Below, in pieces: positions 24,225-35,845 of a stretch of 64,000 nt of DNA. Made by a program: the position numbers and the translations under genes. The stretch lies in NCBI GenBank assembly GCA_033398695.1, contig CM065809.1, positions 177,992,501-178,056,500 on the forward strand, read 5' to 3'. Positions within the stretch are counted from its first letter, which is position 1. Every line of letters starts with the position of its first letter. The notes under the pieces were generated by a model, which worked only from the letters and a program-made list of their open reading frames with translations, was not told the origin of the DNA and ran no database searches. Origin of the DNA: Orobanche coerulescens (Eukaryota > Streptophyta > Magnoliopsida > Lamiales > Orobanchaceae).

Positions 24225-24440
24225 TCTTGGACCAAATGCTTGGGAGGAGAGGCGTATTGCTCCAGACCTCCCGGATAAACCGAGTATCAGCTATACAAAG
24301 TTCATGCAAACGATGTTCGAGGCTCTTATTTGAGTTTCTTTCGACTCAAATGCGTGGGAAGAGAGGCGTGTTTGCTCCAGACTTTCCGGATTAAGCGGAG
24401 TATCAATATGCAAAGTTCATGCCAACGATGTTCGAGCCTG
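24225..24440. repeat. ~135-bp tandem duplication in LTR-like DNA
   Basis: Two copies share TGGGARGAGAGGCGT, TTGCTCCAGAC, AAAGTTCATGC and ACGATGTTCGAG. They differ at several positions. Confidence 0.8.
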
Positions 24441-24697
24441 GTTGCTAGTGTGGTTCACTAGGCTGTGTAAATCGAGCACGCCAGTGCTTGGTGTCGAGGA
24501 GTTAGACGACGGTCTAGACTTGTTGGGGACTAAGCATCGTCATGTAGTGCTTTGGCCATACGCTAACGTACTGCTAGGCTTTATCGTAGAACATGTTGAT
24601 GCAATACTTGTCATTTGTTGTCGTGTTGGATTCTTCATGAGGTCTTCATGGGCTCTGGTTTATAGATCGAATTCTCTTGACGCTTCTTGAAGTTGAG

Positions 24698-24770
24698 TAC
24701 CATAGGGGAGACACTCGACCCTTTTTTGGAATATAATCACCATAGGGGAGACACTCGACCCTTTTTGGAC
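24698..24770. repeat. ~39-bp tandem duplication
   Basis: Two copies of ACCATAGGGGAGACACTCG plus ACCCTTTTT, separated by a few bases. Confidence 0.8.
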
Positions 24771-25520
24771 GTAAATATCCGAGGTTGAGGCTGACTCAAA
24801 CCCATTTGAGGATGTTTTGTTTGTTTTTCTTCGTTTATGTGCTAGATAGCTGCCGTAAACTTTAGCCGAGTGGTCTTTAATTAATTTTGAAGTCCCTGAA
24901 TGGCCCCCATGTCCGTGGTGCTCGACATCAGCTATCCACTTTTGACTTTGTCATCATCTTTTATGTCTCTGAGTAAATAATGCCAAGGATCTTTCTTTGT
25001 TCTTTCTTCCGAGTGTGACTTTTATTCTCCTTTCTTTATGAAGGGGATTTATTTAGAGAGAGCTAAAACAAGATGCTCGTCACCTGGAACTGACAGTCCC
25101 TTGTGTGCAGATCGCCTGCTCGATAAGTGCCTCCATGGAAATTTTCAAATTTGCCTGGCTCAAGAGTTTTCACTTGATTTTATGCTTTCTTGCTTGACCC
25201 GCGAGTGTTCGGCTGTTTGATGTTGACCTTCTATTTGAGCTTGCTATTATCGTATGGACAGACTGTCAATTGATTGAGTTGACTCGACGAGCTGATTTTG
25301 TTCGAGGCATAGTTTGTGTCTGTCCAGACTTGCCAACGGTGAAGTGTTTTTTGTGCACGCCGTGGCTTTCGGTGCATGTCGTGGCTGCTTGCTGGCTCAA
25401 GTATGAGAGCTATTTGTTTGGCAAGCAAGTCACCCGTAGATTGTTTGCCCATGCTCGCCACGCAATTGTTCCTCGGCAAAAAGAATGTGAATTAATCACA
25501 GTGAGTGGTGTCGGATTTTA

Positions 25521-26780
25521 GGTAATTGAAGATAGTGTAGAAACATCAATTCATATCTAGCTTTCCAGAAGGTCTAAAAACGCATGAATATCTTTTTCTT
25601 TGTGTAACAGATGTGGCATTCAATATAGATATACATATTTAGCGTATCATTTAATTTGTTTTTCATATTATCTCCTTATAATCCATAAATAAGATCATGC
25701 CACGTAAAATCGGAATATTGGCAGTGTGAATATGGAAGGAGTACACCTGATGTTTTTGTGCAGGAGCATGGGGGTTAGCTTGCCCAATCTAGCCAGCTTG
25801 TTCAGCCTGCAACTTGTGGGTTTGCTTGAATACGGAAGTTTTGCCTACTTGGCGTTCCAGGTTTCAGCCAATGTTGGCCTTAGTGATAGAGAGCTCTCTT
25901 CTGATGACCGCTGCTTGCAAGGTGCCTAACTGTGGTTAAAGGGGAGCCCATGGGTACTGGCTTAACCGGGTTAAATTCTGTGAGTCTCGGCAATTCTAGC
26001 AGTTCGTATGACTTAGATGGAGATTCAGGCTTGAAACTCCCAGTCTTCAAATTGTCCTATCTGCTCTGGCCAGTACTGCTCTTGAGACTCCCGCATGTCA
26101 GACTGGCATTATCTTTTTGCCTCCTCCGTCGTTGACTGCTCGCTGTAGCTTTGTGTTTTTTGTGCTTAACGAACATGACAAGTTGCAACTGGTGGTTCCT
26201 AAGCCCGAACAATTGTGTAAACATGCATTTAATTTCTGCTCAATTTATTGAATTTTATGAGCTGTTCCTGTTTATAGTCGGGCTCGTTGGTTTGCTAGAA
26301 CAAGGAGTCTTTTGACTGCTCAGCTTTGTTAGTTGTGCCTCTTCAATGTGTGAACTCGGAGCAACTTTTGATCTGGCGAGCTGTTTAATTTTTACGCAAG
26401 ACCGTATGTTTGTTTGTTCGTCACTTGCCTCAGGTTGGTTGTAAGCAATAGGCAACTTCCTTGTTGCTCATAAGTACGTCAACGCCTTAAAAGGCTGTTG
26501 TGGTTTATAACAAGTCTAACAGTCTTGCCAAGGCGATATAATAAGGCTGCATGCTCATTGCTTTGAATATTCCACGTCCTTGCTGGCTTTTGAGACGAAC
26601 TTGATTTGTTTGAAGTCTGTCAGCCTGCAGCTTAGAGATTGAATTTCGGTGGATGGCAGCAAGTTTGATTTCTCGTTTTTGTTTCAAGGGCAGGCTTCTC
26701 CTCGGCGCTGCGATAATACTTCGATGATGGCGATCTGGATAAGGTCGCCAAATTCACAAGGTAGATCCGCACAATGTTTT
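25521..26780. other. Noncoding region left of the Ulp1-MULE
   Basis: Short open frames only. No conserved domain or bounded repeat recognised. Confidence 0.4.
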
Positions 26781-27169
26781 TTGGGACCTCTCTTTTTTAG
26801 TACCAGAGCATAAAACTAACAAGTTATATATCATCATTCATAAAACTATAAGTTTTTTATACCAAAATGTGTTAAAAGACATTTTTACCCTTAAAGTCTA
26901 CACTAAAAGATAAAAAACATAAAACATAAAAAATTATTAAAAGCAAACAACAATAATCTAAACGGTCACACAACTCAATATTTCTCTCTCTCGCAAAAAA
27001 AATTCTCCGCTGTATCTCTCGTGAAACCGAAATACCCTCGTCGTGAAACCCTTTCGCCGGCCAGAAAATGTCGAACTCCGACTACAACAGAGAATCTGAA
27101 GACGCCAGACGTTCCTCACGCGTTAGTGACACTTCATCTGAAGAGGAATTTGTTAATGAGCCATCGGTT

Positions 27170-27500
27170 AGTGTATTTTTATTCACATACGATCGTGCCA
27201 CGACGGTTGTTCATCATCTCACGATGGTGCTGAAGCAGATGACACCATCGTGGGCACGATGGTTTACACACGACGGTCGTCGATCGTGTGAGCCGTCGTG
27301 GGCAAGAAGACCAAAGGCTTCTGCCTTGCACACGATGTCATGCACACGATCGATGCCTGTCGTGTGAGCCGTCGTGTTGCACACAATGGTCTTCACACAA
27401 CGTCGATCGTGTGCATGACATCGTGTGCAAGCAGTGTTATTTTTTTCGTTCTCTTAAGCATTCTATCATATTCTTATGATTTGTATGTCTATATTGCAGA
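27170..27500. repeat. ACACGATCG word cluster in intron 1, left arm
   Basis: Dense overlapping words CACGACGG, CACGATGG, TCGTGTGAGC and ACACGATCG in both orientations (27195-27430), giving much local self-complementarity. The same kind of cluster lies in intron 1 of the right arm and in the centre of the palindrome. Confidence 0.75.
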
Positions 27501-28014
27501 CTGGTTGCGTATGGAAGAGACCTACATTGTTCTTTGTTACACGACAAGTGAATCTTTACATACGAGAGGCGGTATTTAAAGAGATCATTGAGACATTAAG
27601 AAGTATGGGCCGCAATTCCGCAGTTGGTGATCGAGCTATCGAGAGCTTGACCGAGGGGGTCTTGGGGCGTTTGATAAAAGTTAGGAGAAATGGGAGTACA
27701 AATACTGCCCTATATCACTTGATTGCCCGTCAGTTGGAGGGTGATCAAATCCCCCTGGATGAGTCGTGATTCCAGGTTTGCCGGAGGACCATTCATTTTA
27801 CGGCCCGTGATTTTCCCATGACCACTGGACTGCATTTTGGAAACTCTACCTTCCATTCACAGGACGACCATCTCCTTCGGTCTGACGGTATTTTCCACAG
27901 AATACTCCATGGCAAAAATATTAAGGTTAGTGTTCTGTGGAAGAGGTTCAATGCTCGAGATTTTGGTAGAGACATAAGAGATTATGTGAAGGTTGCCAAT
28001 TTGCTTATATACTA

Positions 28015-28320
28015 CTCCCTCCGTCCAGTTTTTAAAGTCCCATTTGCTCTCAAATATTTGTCCACAATTTAAAGTCTCACTCTACTTTTTGTACCATATT
28101 ACCCTTTCTTCTTTATTTAATTACTACCTTTTCACTAATGGACCCACTACTTTTTTCTCCAAACCACTACCTTTTTCTTTAAATCACTACATTTTTCTTC
28201 CAAACCACTAACTTTTTCTTCCAACCACTACCTTTTTCTTCCACCCACTTTACCTTTATCATTTTTTCTTAACCTCCGCGCCCAACATCAAATGGGACTT
28301 TAAAAAGTGGACGGAGGGAG
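28015..28320. mobile_element. Stowaway MITE inserted in the left arm
   Basis: The ends CTCCCTCCGTCC and GGACGGAGGGAG are perfect inverted repeats between TA dinucleotides (28013-28014 and 28321-28322). Next to the ends AAAGTCCCATTTG is also mirrored. The right arm has the uninterrupted site TATATACTACTACTTTATC on its minus strand, equal to the left-arm flanks with one TA removed. This proves a clean insertion into the Ulp1 gene after the arms formed. Confidence 0.95.
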
Positions 28321-29369
28321 TACTACTTTATCCTATGCCGTGACGACATGATGGTAGAGACATGGGCATGGGCATTAGTTGAGGATTTCGACCAGTGGGA
28401 TATGTTTCCTTGGAGTTCTTATGCCTTTGGGGTTTTGTCTTACTACATAGGCAACGTTGCCATGAAGAAGGGACATGAACATAAGGACTATCGCTTCTAT
28501 GGTCCTGTTTAGGCTTTACAGATATGGTCGTATGAGATGATTCCTTCATTGGGAGAATTGTGTGGAATTCGAGATAAATCTGTCCAAGTCCTCCGGTGTT
28601 TGATGTGGACTACGAGGAAGATGTTCTGTGATTTCACTCATTTCTTCGACGATAAGGTACATAAATTTATAAACGTATTTTCTCCTGACTTCACTCATCT
28701 CTTCAACGTTATGTGATTGCTCATCTAATGGTATGCTTTAATGATTATTTTTGCAGCACAAGGTACTTCCCTCTTTACCGCATCTGGAGGAGGATGAGAC
28801 TGAGTACTACTACCTGAGTTTTGAGAATGGCTCGCCATATGACGTTAAGTTCATAAAGCCTATAAGAATAGCTGTGAAGAACAAGAAGGATGAGCATGAG
28901 CTGAGAAAGAAAGTTATGGATAGTTTGAAGAAGGCTGCTGGGAAATTGATTACATATGAGTCGGCACATAAAGTGTCGAAGCGACGCCGACAGAGTACCC
29001 CACCAGTAGATGGTGCAGAGGCATCAGACCGGGAGAGGCAGCCAGAGAGGTTGTGTTGTGTTCACAGACTTTTTTGTCCGGACCACACCCAGGACGCGAG
29101 CAGGGATGAGTACTTCGATCGTCGTTTGAAGGCAATCTTGTACGACGAGTCTGAGACAGGATTTATTGCTCGAGTTTCTCGCCGGGTGCTTTCTGGGATC
29201 GTGGATTTCTTTGGACCTACGCATAGACGTTATAGGAGCCCGGTGCACTACTCAGCTGGGAGCCATGATAGGTTTCTCGATAGGCCTCGTCATTCTGCAT
29301 CTGTTAGCAGCGCCCAAACGGAGGATTCCTGACCCTCCACGTCACTTAGTCTCTGGTGCAGCCCACAGT

Positions 29370-29515
29370 CATCATTCTCAGCGTCAGCCTAGTCATCATT
29401 CTCAGCGCCAGCCTAGTCACCATTCTCAGCATCAGCCTAGTAACCATTCTGAGGTACAACACAGTCACTATTCTGAAATCCAGCACAGTCATCATTCTCA
29501 GATTCATCATTCTTT
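29370..29515 (+). repeat. 24-bp coding minisatellite (SHHSQRQP), left arm
   Basis: Direct repeats of AGTCATCATTCTCAGCGTCA encode Ser-His-His-Ser-Gln-Arg-Gln-Pro-like octapeptides. The left arm has more units than the right arm (32710-32820), so the copy number has changed since duplication. Confidence 0.8.
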
Positions 29516-30930
29516 TGAGCGGACTGAGCAGTCCCTTGAGCCGACTCTGCGGTTTCTAGTTTATGAGCATCAGCGTCAGCCATTTGACGCGCCGTTTCAG
29601 TAGTATGGGACGATGTTCGATTGGTTTCAGGACGAGCATCATTATAGTATGATGTTTCCCGGCCATAGTAGTAGTCCTCAGCAACAGCCTCCATTTCAGA
29701 TCGAGCAGCCAGTTTTTGAGATCGAGCAGCCGATTGTACAGGTCTCTGATAGTTATAGTTGTGAGAGGGATGCTGAGGGTGATGAAGTTGGTGAGAGTGT
29801 CGGGACGCAGCAGTTGGGTGAGCGTAGTCTTCCACCGCGAGTGAGTCGACCATCTGCTGCTCTTCGAGAGCCTTTTGTGGTGGCGCCTCCAAGAGATAGT
29901 GAGGCTCTAAGAATTTGTACCTACAGTTTAGGGCGCAGCCACGTGATGCTTTTGTCCAGTGTTTGGAGACTGGGCATGCTCTCACCCAGGCGTTATTTGA
30001 CCGGATAGAGTTTATCCGTGAAGACTTTGATGCCGAGGTGATAGATTGTTATGTGCTTGCAACTCGAGCGAGACTTCAGAGGGGAGTCCATAGTGTCGGT
30101 GTCGGTAGAGTTGGCACTGTACTTGTCGGCTCCCAATTTTACGTAAGTTCTATAAATTACTCGCTTGTATGTCATTGGTGTGATGCGTTTTTTTTTTATT
30201 TTGTGATTTGGCTTTTTGTAGTTAGTTATGGCCAACGAGTTTGCAAGACTCCATCTGGATGATCCACTTGGTATCAAGGTGACAGGGAAGCCGGTTTACA
30301 GGGATTGGAAAATTCTTAAATTCATCGAGGACTACATGACAGGTCTTGATACACCAAATGCGGTTTCATAGTCAAATTGCAACGAAGTAAGTTTGAAATT
30401 GATATTTATAAATAATTCGCTATGTTTGATGTGATGATCTTATATGATTATATATTTTGTTTCAACAGACAATTGCCATTTGTTGCCTCGACCAGAGCCA
30501 CTGGGTGACTATTAAGATTAACATCATAACATGGACTGTGGAATTGTACGATTCCTTATCACACCAACACTAAGATGGTCGATACTGATTCAACCAATTG
30601 CGACCAATTGCTCGTCTGATGCCTCGTGTGCTAGCTCAATACGGGTACTGGATGAACAACCAATCGAAGAAGAAGTATGACACGAAGATGAGTTTCAAAA
30701 TTATGCCACGAGAACTACAGTTCATACAAAACGACAATCACAGTCGTGGCCCCTTCGCGTGCATGTACTTGGATCGACTCACATCTCTGCAAACCCAGCA
30801 GGAAGGCACCAAGTCAAGGAACTTAATCAGAAATATATTAAGAAATATCGATCTGGTTTAGCTGCTAAAATCTTTATGTTGTCGTTAGACGTAGTGTAGG
30901 ATAATATATTTTTGATACTGATAAGTTCAT

Positions 30931-31336
30931 CATCTGTATGAAATATCTCATATACTAATGAATTACACGAAATGACAAATACGAGTTTGTATAAGAAGTC
31001 ATATAGTAATTAATGTTTGAACAAACAATTTTAGAATCACAAAACATCTTTCTATATAACACAATAAATCAAATCGACAAAAATACCAAAAGTTCATGTG
31101 CACATGATGGTTCACACAGTCGTGCCCACGATGAGACACACGGTCGTGTGCACACAGTCATGGCATCCATCGTGGGCACACGACAGCAGCAACCCATGAC
31201 CGTGGGCAGGTTGCACACGATCGTAACCCACGATGGTCATGATCGTGTGCAGTCATCGTGTGCAACACAGAGCTGGCTAACACAATACATCAATCTTGCC
31301 AAAATATATCTGAATTAAAATTAAACTACATACTCA
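30931..31336. other. Central spacer of the palindrome
   Basis: The two arms stop matching just outside a shared GATACTGAT word. Between lies ~400 bp of unique DNA whose middle (31090-31270) is another dense cluster of CACACGATCGTG-type words. In a transcript crossing the palindrome it would form the hairpin loop. Confidence 0.65.
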
Positions 31337-31604
31337 TCAGTATCAAAAATATATTATCCTACACTACGTCTAACGACAACATAAAGATTTTAGCAGCTAA
31401 ACCATATCGATATTTCTTAATATATTTCTCATTAAGTTCCTTGACTTGGTGCCTTCCTGCTGGGTTTGCAGAGATGAGTCGATCCAAGTACATGCACGCG
31501 AAGGGGCCACGACTGTGATTGTCGTTTTGTATGAACTGTAGTTCTCGTGGCTTAATTTTAAAACTTATCTCCGTGTGATACTTCTTCTTCGATTGGTTGT
31601 TCAG

Positions 31605-34600
31605 TCAGTACCCGGATTGAGCTAGCACACGAGGCATCAGACGAGTAATTGGTCGCAGTTGGTTGAATCGGTATCGATCATCTTGGTGTTCGTTTGACAA
31701 GGAATCGTACAACTCCACGGTCCATGTTATGATGTTAATCTTGATAGTCACCCAGTGGCTTTGGTCGAGGCAACAAATGACAATAATCTGTTGAAACAAA
31801 ATATGTAATCATATAAGATCATCACATCAAACATAGCGAATCATTTATAAATATCAATTTCAAACTTACTTCGTTGCAATTTGACCATGGAACCACATTT
31901 GGTGTATTAAGACCTGTCATGTAGTCCTCGATGGATTTAGGAATTTTGCAATTCTTGTAAACCGGCTTCCTTGATACCAAGTGAATCATCCGGATGGAGT
32001 CTTGCAAACTCATTGGCCCTAACTAACTACAAAAAGCCAAACCACAAAATAAAAAAAATCCACATCACACCAATGACATACAAACGAGTAATTTATAGAA
32101 CTTACGTAAAATTGGGAGCCGGCAAGTACAGTGCCAACTCTACGGACTCCCCTCCGAAGCCTCGCTCGAGTCGCAAGCACATAACAATCTATCACCTCGG
32201 CATTAAAGTCTTCACAGATAGACTCTATCCGGTCAAATAACTCCTGGGTGAGAGAATGCCCAGTCTCCAAACACCGGACAATAGCATCACGTGGCTGCGC
32301 CCTAAACTGTAGGTACAAATTCTTCAGAGCCTCACTATCTCTTGGAGGCGCCACCACAAAAGGCTCCCGAAGAGCAGCAGATGGTCGACTCACTCGCGGT
32401 GGAAGGCTACGCTCACCCAACTGCTACATCCTGGCACTCTCACCAACTTCATCACCTATCCCTCTCACAACTATAACGATCAGAGACCTGTCCATCGACT
32501 GCTCGATCTCAAAAACAGGCTGCTCGATCTGAAATGGAGGCCGCTGTTGAGGACTACTACTATGGTCGGGAAACATCGTACTATAATGATGTTCGTCCTG
32601 AAACCAATCGAACATCGTCCCATACTGCTGAACGGCGCGTCAAATGGCTGATACTGATGCTCATAATCTAGAAACCACAGAGTCGGCTCAAGGGGCTGCT
32701 CATTTCGCTCAAAAGAATGATGAATCTGAGAATGATGACTGTGCTGAATCTCATAATGGTGACTGTGTTGGATTTCAGAATGATGACTAGGCTGACGCTG
32801 AGAATGGTGACTGTGGGCTGCACCAGAGACTGAGTGACGTGGAGGGTCAGGAATCCTCCGCTGGGTGTTGCTAACAGATGCAGAATGACGAGGCCTATCG
32901 GGAAACCTATCATGGCTTCCAGCTGAGTAGTGCACCGGGCTCCTAGAACGTCTATGCGTAGGTCCAAAGAAATCCACGATCCCAGAAAGCACTCGGTGAG
33001 AAACTCGAGCAATAAATCCTGTCTCAGACTCGTCGTACAAGATCGCCTTCAAACGGCGATCGAAGTACTCATCCCTGCTCGCGTCCTGGGTGTGGTCCGG
33101 ACAGGGAAGTCTGTGGACACAGCACACCCTCTCTGGCTGCCTCTCCCGGTCCGATATCTCTGCACCATCTACTGGTGGAGTACTCTGCCGGCGTCGCTTC
33201 GACACTTTATGTGCCGACTCATATGTAATCGATTTCCCAGCAGCCTTCTTCAAACTATCCATAACTTTCTTTCTCAGGGCATGCTCATCCTCCTTGTTCT
33301 TCACAGCTATTCTTATAGGCTTTATGAACTTAACGTCATATGGCGAGCCATTCTCAAAACTCAGGTAGTAGTACTCAGCCTCATCCTCCTCCAGATGCGG
33401 TAAAGATGGAAGTACCTTGTGCTGCAAAAGTAGTCATTAAAGCATACCATTAGATGGGCAATCACATAACGTTGAAGAGATGCGTGAAGTCAGGAGAAAA
33501 TACGTTTATAAATTTATGTACCTTATCGTCGAAGAAATGAGTGAAATCACAGAACATCTTCCTCGTAGTCCACATCAAACACCGGAGGACTTGGACAGAT
33601 TTATCTCGAATTCCACACAATTCTCCCAATCAAGGAATCATCTCATACGACCATATCTGTAAAGCCTAAACAGGACCATAGAAGTGATAGTCCTTATGTT
33701 CATGTCCCTTCTTCATGGCAACGTTGCCTATGTAGTAAGACAAAACTCCAAAGGCATAAGAACTCCAAGGAAACATATCCCACTGGTCGAAATCCTCAAT
33801 TAATGCCCATGTCTCGACCATCATGTCGTCACAGCATAGGATAAAGTAGTAGTATATAAGCAAATTGGCAACCTTCACATAATCTCTTATGTCTCTACCA
33901 AAATCTCGAGCATTGAACTTCTTCCGCAGAAAACTAACCTTAATATTTTTACCATGGAGTATTCTGTGGAAAATACAGACCGAAGGAGATGATCGTCCTG
34001 TGAATGGAAGGTAGAGTTTCCAAAATGCAGTCCAGTGATCATGGCAAAATCACGGGCCGTAAAACGAATGGTCCTCCCGCAAACCTGGAATCACGATTCA
34101 TCCATGTGGATTTGATCATCCTCCAACTGACGGGCAATCAAGTGATATAGGGCAGTATTTGTACTCCCATTTCTCCTAACTTTAATCGAACGCCCCAGGA
34201 ACCCCTCGGTCAAGCTCTCGATAGCTCGATCACCAACTGCGGAATTGCGGCCCATACTTCTTAGTGTCTTAATGATTTCTTTAAATACCGTCTCCCGTAT
34301 GTAAAGATTCACTTGTCATGTAACAAAGCGCAATGTAGGTTTCTTCCATACGCAACCAGTCTGCAATTTAGACATACAAATCATAAGAATATGATAGAAT
34401 TTAAGAGAACGAATCACGACGGCTCACACGACGGGCATCGATCGTGTGCAAGGCAGAAACCTTTGGTCTTCTTGCCCATGACGGCTCACACGATCGACGA
34501 CCATCGTGTGTAAACCATCGTGCCCACGAAAGACCATCGTGCACATGATGGTGTCATCTTCTTCAGCACCATTGTGAGACGATGAACAACAGTCGTGGCA

Positions 34601-34775
34601 CGATCGTGTGTGAATAAAAATACACTAACTGGTGGCTCATTGACGAATTCCTCTTCAGATGGAGTGTCACTAGCGTGTGAAGAACTTCTACGACTTTCAG
34701 ATTCTCTGTCGTAGTCGGAGTTCGATATTTTCTGGCCGGCGAAAGGGTTTCACGACGGGGGTATTTTAGTTTCAC
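31605..34775 (-). pseudogene. Ulp1-like protease gene relic, right arm
   Basis: This is the inverted copy of the left-arm gene, and its order is the same on the minus strand. It keeps a longer open stretch (33427-32480): YYYLSFENGS, SHKV-type region and the SHHSQRQP repeat. It then shifts frame at FDAPFSS where one T is missing. Further on are LQFRAQPRDAIVRCLETGH (32300s), CCLDQSHWVT and ELYDSLSNEHQDDRYR (31700s). It shares with the left arm the TGA after DES, the TAG after FYGPV, and the SRGPFA reading in place of DCG. It has its own lesions, such as a stop at about 31605 after AQSGY. No MITE interrupts it. Confidence 0.75.
34385..34620. repeat. ACACGATCG word cluster in intron 1, right arm
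   Basis: CACGACGG, GATCGTGTG, CACGATCG and CCATCGTG words in both orientations, the counterpart of the left-arm cluster at 27170-27500. Confidence 0.7.
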
Positions 34776-35023
34776 GAGAGATACAGCGGAGAATTTTTTT
34801 TGCCAGAGAGAGAAATATTGAGTTGTGGGACCGTTTAGATTATTGTTGTTTGATTTTAATAATTTTCTATTTTTTAGGTTTTTTATCTTTTAGTGGTAGA
34901 CTTTAAGGGTAATAATGTCTTTTAACACATTTTGGTATCAAAAATTTATAATTTTATGAATGGTGATATATAACTTGTTAGTTTTATGCTCTGGTACTAA
35001 AAAAGAGATGTCCCTTGTCAATT

Positions 35024-35406
35024 TTAAGACATCGAGATTGTCACTGTTGGGCCACTCAAATGCTAATACATTGATATATCTCATACTTACATAATGTTAT
35101 AAATATATCGCCATTATTCTCTATAAGAATAATATATGATGTTACACAAATGAGCTCCAAAGAGCAGTGAAGTAATCTATTGTGTCATTACGCATTGAGT
35201 TATCACCGGTATCGGAATAATGAATGAATATACTCTCTTTTCCAATGAACTTGCTATTAAAAAAATCGAAATACTAATATGGTTGGCCTAAAACTTAAAA
35301 TACAGTCTTTCCTCTAGATTTTACTTGGAGATGTGAATAAAAAAACTCAACTCTTCTAAATTATTGTTTTTGTTAAGAAAATAAAAACTATCCCTCCAAT
35401 AATTTC
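35024..35406. other. Intergenic gap
   Basis: AT-rich DNA between the MULE and a SINE. No gene or repeat recognised. Confidence 0.4.
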
Positions 35407-35419
35407 AATAATAGTACCC

Positions 35420-35667
35420 TCCGTCCCCAAGGGGCATAGCCGAGTGGTAAGGCATCTGGTGATGTGGGGAGAAATCATCCGGCAACGCAAATTCAAATCC
35501 CGTGTGGGACAAATTTTCACTGAAATTTTGTGAAGTTTTGTCCTGGGGTTTGAATCGTGTTGGCTCTCTCCCATATGTATCTGTCACTTGGGCACCTCTC
35601 GAATTACAACCCATCTGATCAAGAAAACTCTGATAGAGCTGGGACGTCTTTCCCTTACCAAAATAAT
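35420..35667 (+). mobile_element. tRNA-derived SINE, copy 1
   Basis: The head GGGGCATAGCCGAGTGGTAA resembles a tRNA 5' half, with an A box TAGCCGAGTGG (35437-35447) and a B box-like AATTCAAATCC (35490-35500). The body ends in an AAT-rich tail. The 13-bp direct repeat AATAATAGTACCC flanks it (35407-35419 and 35668-35680). It is related along its length to the element at 39341-39584. The internal boxes would drive Pol III transcription. Confidence 0.8.
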
Positions 35668-35680
35668 AATAATAGTACCC

Positions 35681-35811
35681 CAATCAATGGGAACTTTTTC
35701 TTGAGGCCAAGCCTAAGCGGTATAGGGCCTTTTTATGGAAAGAAATAATGGCCAGCCCCTACCTGCTTAAAACATCATCATCTTGGTGAGTATGGCATAT
35801 ACATACTCACG

Positions 35812-35845
<34 letters not shown>

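Larger units (their letters stand above)
22346..25520 (-). mobile_element. Putative LTR-derived noncoding sequence (minus strand)
   Basis: The left border TGTAGGTGGAACTC is an LTR-type end. On the minus strand, TCTATAAATAAGGG (about 22590) is followed by an R/U5-like stretch with CACACCGGAGGG and GTTTGTTTTGCAGATCG, words common in plant gypsy LTR leaders. Two tandem repeats lie inside. No protein domain was found and the right border could not be fixed, so it may be a solo LTR, a LARD or a composite. Confidence 0.4.
27068..30861 (+). pseudogene. Ulp1-like protease gene relic, left arm
   Basis: Exon 1 (27068-27169) reads SNSDYNRESEDARRSS and SSEEEFVNEPS. Intron 1 is full of ACACGATCG-type words. 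Exon 2 starts near 27501 (RQVNLYIREAVFKEIIETL), continues through ARDFPMTTGLHFGN and WKRFNARDFGRD, and is split by a Stowaway MITE. Later parts read LPHLEEDETEYYYLSFENGS, a His/Ser-rich SHHSQRQP repeat, LQFRAQPRDA, then CCLDQSHWVT with VELYDSL (Ulp1 His and Asp). Where Ulp1 enzymes have Asp-Cys-Gly, this reads HSRGPFACMYL, so the nucleophile appears replaced by Arg. Stops lie at about 27767 (TGA), 28510 (TAG) and 29600 (TAG), with frameshifts near 29320 and 29905. Family role: cleavage of SUMO-like conjugates. This copy is dead. Confidence 0.75.
26783..35014. mobile_element. Inverted-duplicated Mutator-like element carrying Ulp1/DUF1985 genes
   Basis: The outermost sequences are inverted: GGGACCTCTCTTTTTTAGT at the left, and GGGACATCTCTTTTTTAGT at the right end read on the minus strand. 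The similarity continues for several kb, so the whole element is two arms (26783-30930 and 31337-35014) around a ~400-bp unique centre. Each arm holds a multi-exon gene relic with a DUF1985-like part and a C-terminal Ulp1 (C48) peptidase part, transcribed toward the centre. Ulp1-bearing MULEs are well known in plants, and none of their mobility enzyme is present here. The flanking 9-mers (ATGTTTTTT and TTGTCAATT) do not form a convincing duplication. The structure could be one element with ~4-kb terminal repeats or a rearranged pair. Confidence 0.65.

Noticed and set aside
22346..26780. Helitron origin of the noncoding 22-26 kb block
   Set aside because: No TC start, CTRR end with hairpin, or Rep/helicase remnants were seen.
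26774..35023. A 9-bp target duplication around the Ulp1-MULE
   Set aside because: ATGTTTTTT and TTGTCAATT agree at only about five positions; not better than chance in AT-rich DNA.
35431..35505. A possible tRNA gene (A and B boxes present)
   Set aside because: The 3' half does not complete a cloverleaf, and the sequence continues as a SINE with a target duplication.
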